Positions 1 through 5,800 of a stretch of DNA of 6,553 bases are shown in pieces (the stretch's first letter is position 1; every line of letters begins with the position of its first letter). Under the pieces are notes generated by a model. The model ran no database searches. It worked only from the letters and a program-made list of their open reading frames with translations, and was not told where the DNA came from. This stretch comes from Clostridiaceae bacterium (lineage in GTDB: Bacteria; Bacillota; Clostridia; Oscillospirales; Acutalibacteraceae), in contig CAJGCL010000107.1 in NCBI GenBank assembly GCA_904501675.1, forward strand, positions 1-6,553, given 5' to 3'. Position numbers and translations under genes: made by a program.

Positions 1-1
1 A

Positions 2-2458
2 TACAGCCTTTTGGGCGCAAAGAATAAACTTAAAGAATATAAAGACTCTGGTAAAACTGCGGTAGTTTATCTTTTAGGTGGTACTTATGAGTTTGATGGT
101 ATACTCTCATTTGACTCAACCGATATGCCCAATGTTACATACAAAGCATACAATAATCAGATTGTTGAGTTTTCAGGTGCAAAGGCTATCAAGGGTTTTA
201 ATGAAAGCGAAGTAAACGGTGTAAAGGTTTTTACCAAAAAGCTTGATACAACTAACGAGAATTGGTATTTCAAATCTCTTTTTAGTGACAATAATGAGCT
301 TTCTATTACAAGGTATCCTGAAACAGGCTATTTTACTGTTAAGGCAACAGCTCCTGAGGATGATTTGTGGACAGAAGAAAATACACCTTGGGAATTTACA
401 TTGGGTCAAAACTCATTTTATTGTAATACAGAGGATATCCTATTTGAGTTTAAAAATTTACAAGATGTAAATGTTCGTATTCTTCACTATTGGCACGATG
501 AGCTGGCTGGTATAAATTCATTGAATAGAGAAAATGGCAAAATATCAATGTCAAGACCATCATCAATGCTTATCAGGGATATTGACAGATTTTATTTTGA
601 AAATGTTTTTGAAGCACTTAATAACTCAGGTGAGTATTATGTTGACAGAGCGGAAGGTATTCTTTACTATGTTCCTTTTGAAAACGAAAAACCGGATACA
701 CTAACTCTCTACGGCTCAAATATTGATAAGCTTGTAGATATTAGAAATGTAAACGGTATTTCATTTGAGGGTGTTCGCTTTACTCGTACTGATTGGATTT
801 ATCCCGAGGCGGATTGGGTTTATGAAGGCTCATGGCACGACGAATACAATGTTGAATTTCCACAGGCAGCATTGTTTGTTGATGGTGTTGTAACCGTTGA
901 ATATGCCAATAATGTTCATTTTAAAAATTGCGAGTTTACAAATCTTGGTGGTACAGCAATCAAGCTAAGAAACGGAGTTGAAAATTCTTCAGTTGAAAAC
1001 TGCTATTTCTATGAGATTGCTGCAACTGCAATTTATGTGGGTGGCACTAACTGTCTTCCCGGTGAAAATGACTATACACAGAACATCACAATAAAAAATA
1101 ATGAAATTTATAAATATGGCAGAAAATTCTTCTGCGGTATAGGTATCCATGTTACATTCTGCGATACAGCCGAAATCGTTAACAACGAAATTCACGATGG
1201 CTACTATACAGGTGTTTCTGTTGGTTGGATATGGGGTTATGATTACCACGTTACCAAGAATATCAATATAAGCAGAAACCTTATCTATAATATCGGTCAG
1301 GGTTGGCTTTCCGATATGGGTGGTATTTATATGCTTGGCAAACAACCGGGTACACGCCTTACAGAAAATGTAATCCATAATGTTGCCGCAGACCCAACTG
1401 AAGGCGGTTATGGTGGATGGGGTATCTACCTTGACGAAGGCTCATCATATATGGAGGTTGAAAAAAACCTTGTATATTCCTGTGGAAACCAGAGCTTTAA
1501 TATCCACTATGGTGAAGGTAATGTTATAAGAAATAATATCGCTGCTCTTAGTGGCGAAGGTCTTGTAAGTCCTGGTATTGATAAGGGCGAAACCCACGCA
1601 ACGGGTCTTTATTATAACAATATCTTCCTTACAAAAGATAAAGCTCCTATATACATTGAAATGCAAACACCATCTCATTTCTATGATAACGGCAACCTTA
1701 TGTGGAGCTTAACTGAAGGGGATGAACTGTATTTTAATACAGGTAGTCTTACATATAATCTGGAGAAAGCCCAAAAAGAAGGCTTCATTCATTTCCCTAC
1801 AGTAGCAGACCCGCTATTTAAAGATGCCGAAAATTTTGATTTCACACTTTCAGAAGAAAGCCCAGCATTTGCCCTTAATTTTGAATCTTGGGATTATTCT
1901 CTTGCAGGTACTCTTAAAGATACAGTTATAGGTTTCTCAAAACAAGGCGGTCAGACACCATACAACGCTTCTGCAGAGCAGGTACAGATTAATGTTGGTG
2001 AACCAAATCTGTTTGATGCGTATGTTCAGTATTTTGCAATAATTATTCCACTTATAATTTTTGCAGTATGGGTGGTTATTCTTTTAAAGAAATCAAAAAA
2101 GAGCGTTGCATTACCATTTGTTGCGGTTCTTTTATCTATTCCTGTGTTTGCTCTTTCTTATCAGACATATATTGAATGGATTGAAATCCCGTACTATATC
2201 TACGCTGCTATTCTTGGTGCACTTGCAACTGTTTTACCCGTTATGATTGCAGTTGAAAAGGGTAAGGCTAAAAAGAAAATTATCATATCAGCTATTATTC
2301 ATTTTGTGCTTACTACAGGCATTTATTTAGGTCTTGCGGGAATAATGAACCTTATTCTCGGTTCAGATAATCCACCTGTAATTCTCACTGCAATAAGTGC
2401 GATGGTTATCTATATGACTGTGCAGACAATAAGAATTTTGAAAACTATGAAAAAATAA
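2..2458 (+). CDS. Right-handed parallel beta-helix protein with C-terminal five-helix membrane module (5' end missing)
   Basis: The frame is open from the left window edge, so the true start lies upstream. The TTG at 11 is an internal Leu codon, and 818 residues are visible. The first part matches the usual lead-in of pectate-lyase-fold enzymes: a helix, then VVYLLGGTYEF, then an FSGAKAIKGF strand. A segment with ITRYPETGYFTV and YYVDRAEGILYYVP resembles large carbohydrate-active beta-helix proteins, possibly GH141-like. Beta-helix coils run from about residue 252 to 555, with repeated Asn-rich turns (NCEF, NCYF, NNEI, RNLI, RNNI). The conserved-looking motifs DMGGIY (Asp438) and YGGWGIYLDEGS (Asp478, Glu479) are candidate active-site acids. 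After the helix come five hydrophobic segments at about 677-695, 702-720, 730-751, 760-786 and 793-813, separated by Lys-rich loops and ending in KTMKK. The passenger is probably extracellular, with a signal peptide expected upstream. The fold is confident. The substrate is unknown, and a glycosidase or polysaccharide lyase role is inference. Confidence 0.85.
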   Translation, partial: YSLLGAKNKLKEYKDSGKTAVVYLLGGTYEFDGILSFDSTDMPNVTYKAYNNQIVEFSGAKAIKGFNESEVNGVKVFTKKLDTTNENWYFKSLFSDNNELSITRYPETGYFTVKATAPEDDLWTEENTPWEFTLGQNSFYCNTEDILFEFKNLQDVNVRILHYWHDELAGINSLNRENGKISMSRPSSMLIRDIDRFYFENVFEALNNSGEYYVDRAEGILYYVPFENEKPDTLTLYGSNIDKLVDIRNVNGISFEGVRFTRTDWIYPEADWVYEGSWHDEYNVEFPQAALFVDGVVTVEYANNVHFKNCEFTNLGGTAIKLRNGVENSSVENCYFYEIAATAIYVGGTNCLPGENDYTQNITIKNNEIYKYGRKFFCGIGIHVTFCDTAEIVNNEIHDGYYTGVSVGWIWGYDYHVTKNINISRNLIYNIGQGWLSDMGGIYMLGKQPGTRLTENVIHNVAADPTEGGYGGWGIYLDEGSSYMEVEKNLVYSCGNQSFNIHYGEGNVIRNNIAALSGEGLVSPGIDKGETHATGLYYNNIFLTKDKAPIYIEMQTPSHFYDNGNLMWSLTEGDELYFNTGSLTYNLEKAQKEGFIHFPTVADPLFKDAENFDFTLSEESPAFALNFESWDYSLAGTLKDTVIGFSKQGGQTPYNASAEQVQINVGEPNLFDAYVQYFAIIIPLIIFAVWVVILLKKSKKSVALPFVAVLLSIPVFALSYQTYIEWIEIPYYIYAAILGALATVLPVMIAVEKGKAKKKIIISAIIHFVLTTGIYLGLAGIMNLILGSDNPPVILTAISAMVIYMTVQTIRILKTMKK

Positions 2459-2478
2459 AATATCTGCCTATAAAATAT

Positions 2479-2511
2479 AACAGCTCTTCAGAATTCATCT
2501 GAAGAGCTGTT
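2479..2511. terminator. Bidirectional intrinsic terminator between convergent genes
   Basis: A perfect 13-bp stem (2479-2491 with 2499-2511, core ACAGCTCTTCAG) closes a 7-nt loop. It lies between the stop of the beta-helix gene (2458) and the stop of the minus-strand DUF362 gene (2517). T-rich sequence follows on both strands: TTTATGTTTATA on plus, TTATATTTTATA on minus. It therefore probably ends transcription from both sides, although neither U-tract is uninterrupted. Confidence 0.85.
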
Positions 2512-2516
2512 TATGT

Positions 2517-3380
2517 TTATACCTCAATCAATTCATATTCTCTTTTGCCATAACCTATTTTTGCGGCTGTTTCAATGGTGTGGATTCCATTTCTGCTTTC
2601 GATTCGCTCAATAAGATGTGGCTTGCCCGGGTCAGAGCAGGCGTAAACCAAATCAATACAGGCCTGGTCTATGGCTATAGGGTCAGCAGAGGCGAGTATT
2701 CCAATATCTGCAATGCAGGGATCTTCCGCTTTTGCGCAGCAGTCGCAGTCAACACTCATATTCTTCATAACATTAATATAGAGAATGTTGCCTTTAAAAT
2801 AATCAACAACGGAGCTTGCAGATTCTGCCATAGAATCTAAGAATTCATCATGGTCAGATGTCCAGAAATTATCAGGATTGCCTACACCGTGAATGTAGCC
2901 TTTTCCGTATGATGATGCAACACCGATTGAAAGCTGTTTGATTGCTCCACCATATCCACCCATAGGGTGTCCTTTAAAGTGGGAAAGTACAAGCATAGAA
3001 TCATAGTTTACTATGTTTTTGCCAACATAGTTTTTCTTGATTTTTTCACCATTCTTAATATCAAGTACAAGATCAGGGCCTTCTGCATCAAGGATATCAA
3101 CATCGTAATATTCAGTCCATCTGTGGTCTTCCATAAGCTTTTTATGGCGTTCTGTAGTGTTTCTTGCACCTTCATATGCTGTGTTGCATTCAACCACTGT
3201 ACCTTCTACAAAATCAATTATAGGTTTCCAAAAATCAGGCTTCAGAAAGTTCTGGTTGCCTTTCTCGCCTGAATGAACCTTAACAGCTACCTTGCCGGGT
3301 AATGTAACACCAAGCAATTTATAAAGTTCAAGTACCTTTTCAGGAGAAATTTCTTTTGAAAAATAAACTATTGATTTCAT
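2517..3380 (-). CDS. DUF362 domain-containing protein
   Basis: This 287-residue protein belongs to the DUF362 family, whose members are often described as uncharacterised Fe-S proteins. No reaction can be assigned. Visible hallmarks are the start MKSIVYFSKEISPEKVLELY, the stretch SHFKGHPMGGYGGAIKQ (about 133-149) followed by the GKGYIHG block, and the C-terminal ILASADPIAIDQAC. Cysteines cluster as CDCC (212-215) plus Cys222, with another at Cys65 in VVECNTAYEG. There is no classical CxxCxxCxxxCP ferredoxin insert, so this is a short member. An in-frame ATG lies four codons upstream (3392), but the AAAGG ribosome site (3397-3393) directly abuts it with no spacing. The same site is 12 nt from the ATG at 3380, which also gives the family-like N terminus MKS, so I chose 3380. 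The gene follows the 101-residue gene by 19 nt and shares its promoter. It ends at the shared terminator at 2479-2511. The protein is probably cytoplasmic, as no signal or membrane segment is seen. Confidence 0.9.
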   Translation of the reverse strand: MKSIVYFSKEISPEKVLELYKLLGVTLPGKVAVKVHSGEKGNQNFLKPDFWKPIIDFVEGTVVECNTAYEGARNTTERHKKLMEDHRWTEYYDVDILDAEGPDLVLDIKNGEKIKKNYVGKNIVNYDSMLVLSHFKGHPMGGYGGAIKQLSIGVASSYGKGYIHGVGNPDNFWTSDHDEFLDSMAESASSVVDYFKGNILYINVMKNMSVDCDCCAKAEDPCIADIGILASADPIAIDQACIDLVYACSDPGKPHLIERIESRNGIHTIETAAKIGYGKREYELIEV

Positions 3381-3399
3381 ATGCGCAACCATCCTTTAA

Positions 3400-3705
3400 T
3401 CAAAAATTAAAATAAGGTGTTTTAACGTATTCTTTTGGAAGATTTTCTCCAAGATTAGTCCATCCGAGATTTTTGATGAGTACAGATGTTTGATTAGGAA
3501 AAATATATTTATTCAAATATTCAATAAAATCATGTTCGTTGTAGCAAGCAACATTGTTTAAGAATAGGTGCTCTGCATCTTTATTACCGGGTCTGAGCCA
3601 TACATTACAAAACTCTACGCAGTATTCATGTAGATTGTCAGCAACATGGTCGGGAACAGAATACAAGAAGCTTTCTCCATCAGCACTTAAAATAATTTCT
3701 TTCAT
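3400..3705 (-). CDS. Conserved-looking small protein of unknown function (101 aa)
   Basis: This is a complete 101-residue, acidic, soluble-looking protein with no signal peptide or membrane segment. I do not recognise a named domain. The composition looks like a real folded protein: an N-terminal MKEIILSADGESFLYSVPDHVADNL, a helix with Cys29 and Cys33 (EYCVEFCNVWL), then ACYNEHDFIEYLNKYIFP with Cys54, and a C-terminal NLGWTNLGENLPKEYVKTPYFNF. The C29-x3-C33 pair plus Cys54 could bind a metal or form a thiol pair, but this is speculation. It starts with ATG preceded by AGGTG (3715-3711) at 5-nt spacing. It is the first gene of a two-gene unit with the DUF362 gene (19-nt gap), driven by the consensus promoter at 3733-3761. 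The shared transcript suggests a shared task with the DUF362 protein, of unknown nature. Confidence 0.85.
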   Translation of the reverse strand: MKEIILSADGESFLYSVPDHVADNLHEYCVEFCNVWLRPGNKDAEHLFLNNVACYNEHDFIEYLNKYIFPNQTSVLIKNLGWTNLGENLPKEYVKTPYFNF

Positions 3706-3748
3706 AAAAACACCTGCCTTAAATATATTAAAATTATATCAAGGCAGG
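3706..3748 (-). promoter_or_regulatory. Inverted repeat enclosing the -10: possible read-through terminator, SD mask or operator
   Basis: An exact 8-bp inverted repeat, CCTGCCTT/AAGGCAGG (plus-strand arms 3713-3720 and 3741-3748), encloses 20 nt of AT-rich sequence holding the TATAAT. In minus-strand RNA coming from the upstream genes the arms would pair. An inner ATATA/TATAT pairing can extend the stem, and TGTTTTT then ATG follow, so it resembles an intrinsic terminator. The right arm also contains part of the AGGTG ribosome site. RNA starting at the embedded promoter (about 3726) lacks the left arm and would not form the hairpin. As DNA, the repeat could instead be an operator for a dimeric regulator. 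Confidence 0.55.
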
Positions 3749-3761
3749 GGAGCTGTGTCAA
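3733..3761 (-). promoter_or_regulatory. Consensus sigma-A promoter with extended -10, for the 101-aa/DUF362 unit
   Basis: On the minus strand there is a perfect TTGACA (3761-3756), a 17-nt spacer and a perfect TATAAT (3738-3733), preceded by TG at the extended -10 position (TGATATAAT). The predicted transcript start is near 3726, about 20 nt upstream of the ATG at 3705. It lies in the gap between the 71-aa and 101-aa genes and so marks the start of a second transcription unit on this strand. Such a strong match suggests high basal activity unless a factor represses it. Confidence 0.85.
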
Positions 3762-3769
3762 ATATTGAT

Positions 3770-3985
3770 TTATTTGTTTTCTTCTTTTTTCAAAATCTCT
3801 AAAAGCAATGCAGAGTGATGTGCTTCGTTTTCGGAAAGCTGAGCAAAGGTTTTTGAAAGCTCCTTGTCTTCGTTTTCAATTTCTCGTGCATATTCCTGAT
3901 ACTCACGTACAAGTCCTGTTGAAACTTGCCAACCGCGTAACACCCTATCTCTTTTTGTAATTTCAAAACCATTTAATTTATTCAT
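3770..3985 (-). CDS. Small helical protein with ExxH motif, possibly ferritin/rubrerythrin-like half-bundle (71 aa)
   Basis: This complete 71-residue protein is predicted to be almost entirely helical, and I do not recognise a named family. After MNKLNGFEITKRDRVLRGWQ it has two amphipathic helices: about 20-37 (Glu28, Glu31, Glu35) and about 40-68, which contains FAQLSENEAHHSALLLEIL. Glu54-x-x-His57 is the ExxH pattern used by diiron ferritin-like proteins, and the surrounding sequence resembles the rubrerythrin helix that carries it. A single two-helix unit could bind iron only as a dimer, as encapsulated ferritins do; this is inference. The start is well supported: GGAGGTT (3997-3991) lies 5 nt before the ATG, whereas shadow frames lack this. 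It sits 33 nt downstream of the FAD/Rieske oxidoreductase with no terminator between, so the two are probably cotranscribed. A redox or oxidative-stress role would fit that neighbour. Confidence 0.8.
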   Translation of the reverse strand: MNKLNGFEITKRDRVLRGWQVSTGLVREYQEYAREIENEDKELSKTFAQLSENEAHHSALLLEILKKEENK

Positions 3986-4018
3986 AATATAACCTCCGTT
4001 TTATTATTTGCGTAAAAA

Positions 4019-5320
4019 CTATATATTAGCATCTTTCGTTGCAGGATTGTCAATTATTTTTCCATTCTCAGTAAAACGTGAGCCGTGGCAAGAGCAATCC
4101 CATGTATGCTCGTAAGGATTCCATTTGAGAGCGCAACCCAAATGAGGACAACGTTTAATAGTAGGAAAAGCGAAATTTAACAGGGTTTCACCACAATTCA
4201 CTAAAAGTTGAGGGTGTAATATTGACCTTGAAGGTGAGAACAATTCTTCGTACTGATTTTTTATGTCCTGTACCATATCAGCAAGCACCATAGCAGAAAC
4301 CATGGAAGATGTTATGCCCCATTTATTAAAGCCTGTGGCAACAAACAAGCTTGATGTATTAGGTGAATATTGTCCGATATGCGGTATTCCGTCCAAAGTC
4401 ATACAATCTTGCGTTGCCCAGTAAAATTTTTCTCTTGAATTGGGATATACTTTTGAAGCAAAACTTCTCAATTCGTTCCAATTTCCGCCTTTTTTGCCTG
4501 TGCGGTGATCTCCACCGCCAACAAGTAAAAGATTTTTATAGTTTCTGAAAGACATGCCATTCTGTGCTTCATCAACATACATTCCATCAACATTCCGAGC
4601 ATTTTCGAGAGCTAGTACATACGAGCGATGCTGATACATTTTCAGGAAGTAACTGCCGTGTTTATTTATAAACGGAAAGTGTGTTGCAACAATTATTTTT
4701 TTAGCTCTGATTTTGGTACCTCTACGTGTTATTGCAGTTTTTCCATCTATATATTCAACAAATGTATTTTCATAAATCTTCAGTTTTTTTGTAACTGTCG
4801 ATATAAATTTCAAAGGATTAAACTGTGCTTGATTTTTTATCTGTATTGCACCTACAGTTTTAACAGGGATTTTCGGTTCACTTATATATTCACCCAAGTA
4901 GCCTATTTTCTGCAATGTATTTAATTCGTTTTCAAGCTTTTCTCTGTTATCAACTGAGTAAACATAGGAGTCTTTAGTTTCGAAATCGCAGTCTATATTT
5001 TTACATAACTTTTCATATTTATTTAATGCTTTGAGATTTGCGTCAAGGTAAAGTCTTGCCTTTTCTTCTCCATATTTTTTAAAAATATCCTGATATATAA
5101 GTCCATGTTGTAAAGTGATTTTTGCCGTCGTATTCTGTGTTACTCCGCTGGCAATTGACCGCGCTTCAACAAGCGTTGCATTAACACCTGATTCCTTTAG
5201 AATATACGCACACAATACGCCTGTAATACCACCGCCGATAACAAGAACATCAGTTGAAATATCTTCATATAATGAGTCAAATGTATCAATTTGCGATTCA
5301 GCTTTCCATATTGACAACAT
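4019..5320 (-). CDS. FAD-dependent oxidoreductase with compact C-terminal Rieske [2Fe-2S] domain
   Basis: This 433-residue soluble flavoprotein is of the DAO (glycine/D-amino-acid oxidase-like) fold fused to a Rieske centre. The N-terminal dinucleotide fold reads DVLVIGGGITG (Gly29, Gly31, Gly34), ending at Glu52 of LVEA, which should contact the FAD ribose. The second FAD-contact region is ATGFNKWGITSSM (328-340). The C terminus has CPHLGC (391-396) and CSCHGSRF (409-416). Cys391, His393, Cys409 and His412 are the 2Fe-2S ligands; Cys396 and Cys411 match the disulfide pair of bc1-type Rieske proteins. Ser410 replaces the usual Pro. The domain is very short: only about 25 residues separate the end of the DAO part (FSPSRS, 361-366) from the first ligand, where longer relatives carry several extra Rieske strands. 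Electrons probably pass between substrate, FAD and the cluster; the substrate is unknown. The start is ATG with TGAGGTG 7 nt upstream (5334-5328) and the stop is TAG. I found no convincing promoter upstream. The 71-aa ExxH gene follows 33 nt downstream. Confidence 0.92.
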   Translation of the reverse strand: MLSIWKAESQIDTFDSLYEDISTDVLVIGGGITGVLCAYILKESGVNATLVEARSIASGVTQNTTAKITLQHGLIYQDIFKKYGEEKARLYLDANLKALNKYEKLCKNIDCDFETKDSYVYSVDNREKLENELNTLQKIGYLGEYISEPKIPVKTVGAIQIKNQAQFNPLKFISTVTKKLKIYENTFVEYIDGKTAITRRGTKIRAKKIIVATHFPFINKHGSYFLKMYQHRSYVLALENARNVDGMYVDEAQNGMSFRNYKNLLLVGGGDHRTGKKGGNWNELRSFASKVYPNSREKFYWATQDCMTLDGIPHIGQYSPNTSSLFVATGFNKWGITSSMVSAMVLADMVQDIKNQYEELFSPSRSILHPQLLVNCGETLLNFAFPTIKRCPHLGCALKWNPYEHTWDCSCHGSRFTENGKIIDNPATKDANI

Positions 5321-5420
5321 AGATTTTCACCTCATTTTTATCATAGTATTTCCACGAAAACGCCTAAAAATTAAAAAGAATGAAAAAATATTATTTATTA
5401 GTATTTCTTTATAAAAACAC

Positions 5421-5449
5421 TTGACAAATGGTGGCGAATTGAATATAAT
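5421..5449 (+). promoter_or_regulatory. Consensus sigma-A promoter for the tRNA pair
   Basis: A perfect TTGACA (5421-5426) and a perfect TATAAT (5444-5449) are separated by exactly 17 nt. The predicted start near 5456 leaves a leader of about 10 nt before the first tRNA. Perfect promoters of this kind are typical of stable-RNA genes. It lies between that tRNA and the divergent FAD/Rieske gene. Confidence 0.9.
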
Positions 5450-5465
5450 TTTATTCGTTGCTTAT

Positions 5466-5542
5466 GGACCATTAGCTCAGTTGGTTAGAGCAACCGGCTC
5501 ATAACCGGTTGGTCCGGGGTTCGAGTCCCTGATGGTCCACCA
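5466..5542 (+). tRNA. tRNA with CAU anticodon, most likely tRNA-Ile2 (lysidine-modified; elongator tRNA-Met not excluded)
   Basis: A full 77-nt cloverleaf with encoded CCA. The acceptor is GGACCAT/ATGGTCC, the D-stem GCTC/GAGC, the anticodon stem ACCGG/CCGGT with loop CTCATAA (CAT at 5500-5502), and the T-stem CGGGG/CCCTG with one G-T pair and loop TTCGAGT. It is not the initiator: positions 1-72 form a normal G-C pair and the anticodon stem lacks the three G-C pairs next to the loop. C4-G69 and C5-G68 are present, which are known features recognised by TilS in tRNA-Ile2 of E. coli. From memory the body also resembles Bacillus tRNA-Ile2 more than elongator tRNA-Met. It would then read AUA after C34 is changed to lysidine. 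It is first in a two-tRNA unit, 18 nt before tRNA-Trp. Confidence 0.95.
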
Positions 5543-5560
5543 TTTATTTCAAGTTAATAT

Positions 5561-5634
5561 AGGGGCATAATGTAATGGTAACATTCCGGTCTCCAAAACC
5601 GTCCTTGAGGGTTCGAGTCCTTCTGCCCCTGCCA
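5561..5634 (+). tRNA. tRNA-Trp (CCA anticodon)
   Basis: A full 74-nt cloverleaf with encoded CCA and discriminator G73, as expected for bacterial tRNA-Trp. The acceptor is AGGGGCA/TGCCCCT, the D-stem ATGT/ACAT with a short 7-nt loop (AATGGTA), and the anticodon loop CTCCAAA (CCA at 5593-5595). The T-arm is GAGGG-TTCGAGT-CCTTC with one G-T pair. The anticodon stem CCGGT/ACCGT has a C-T mismatch at its outer pair (5586 with 5602), and the variable loop is 4 nt. Both are mildly unusual but leave an intact fold. It is cotranscribed with the CAU tRNA and followed directly by a terminator. Confidence 0.96.
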
Positions 5635-5638
5635 AAAA

Positions 5639-5668
5639 CAAACACCACTTTTGTGGTGTTTGTTTTTT
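5639..5668 (+). terminator. Intrinsic terminator of the tRNA unit
   Basis: A 10-bp stem, CAAACACCAC (5639-5648) with GTGGTGTTTG (5653-5662), closes a TTTT loop and is followed by six T (5663-5668). The As before the stem can pair with the T-tract and extend it. It begins 4 nt after the CCA end of tRNA-Trp, so little 3' trailer remains for processing. Confidence 0.92.
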
Positions 5669-5684
5669 GTTTGAATAAATGTAT

Positions 5685-5698
5685 AAGGACTCGAACCC
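5685..5698 (-). repeat. Inverted 14-nt copy of the tRNA-Trp T-arm
   Basis: AAGGACTCGAACCC is the exact reverse complement of GGGTTCGAGTCCTT in the tRNA-Trp T-arm (5609-5622). The two copies flank the terminator hairpin. No acceptor, D-arm or anticodon arm can be found around it on the minus strand, so it is not a complete tRNA. It may be a tRNA remnant or part of a dispersed repeat. Confidence 0.6.
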
Positions 5699-5740
5699 GA
5701 GAGGGTCTGAGAGTTAAGATGTATGATAATTTATCAGTAC

Positions 5741-5769
5741 TTGAATTTAAGTTTTTTGCATTGTATAAT
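5741..5769 (+). promoter_or_regulatory. Probable sigma-A promoter of the downstream flavoprotein
   Basis: TTGAAT (5741-5746, 4 of 6 to consensus), a 17-nt spacer and a perfect TATAAT (5764-5769). The predicted start near 5776 gives a leader of about 25 nt carrying the AAAGGA ribosome site. A 13-bp AT-rich palindrome (5724-5736) sits just upstream of the -35. Confidence 0.75.
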
Positions 5770-5800
5770 TAAACAATAATATTTCAAAGGATGTGTTTAT

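Noticed and set aside
11..13. TTG at 11 as start of the beta-helix gene
   Set aside because: The frame is open to the window edge, no ribosome site precedes it, and a secreted protein of this type needs an upstream signal peptide and the first part of the fold. It is an internal Leu.
989..1378. Minus-strand 129-residue open frame inside the beta-helix gene
   Set aside because: It lies wholly opposite a clear coding gene, has a Cys- and Ile-rich shadow composition and no ribosome site.
2967..3272. Plus-strand 101-residue open frame opposite the DUF362 gene
   Set aside because: It is antisense to a recognisable family protein and its Phe/Ile/Cys-rich sequence is typical of a shadow frame.
5339..5427. 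Possible minus-strand promoters for the FAD/Rieske gene (TTGTCA at 5427-5422 with TACTAA, or TATGAT at 5345-5340)
   Set aside because: TTGTCA pairs only with a 3-of-6 match at 18 nt. TATGAT has no -35, and its transcript start would fall in the ribosome site. Neither is strong enough to annotate.
5680..5720. Complete tRNA gene on the minus strand
   Set aside because: Only the T-arm-like stretch is present; no acceptor, D-arm or anticodon arm can be folded around it.
5575..5772. Plus-strand 65-residue open frame starting in tRNA-Trp
   Set aside because: It runs through the tRNA, its terminator and the promoter region. The tail peptide MYDNLSVLEFKFFALYN (ATG 5720) has no good ribosome site and no recognisable homology.
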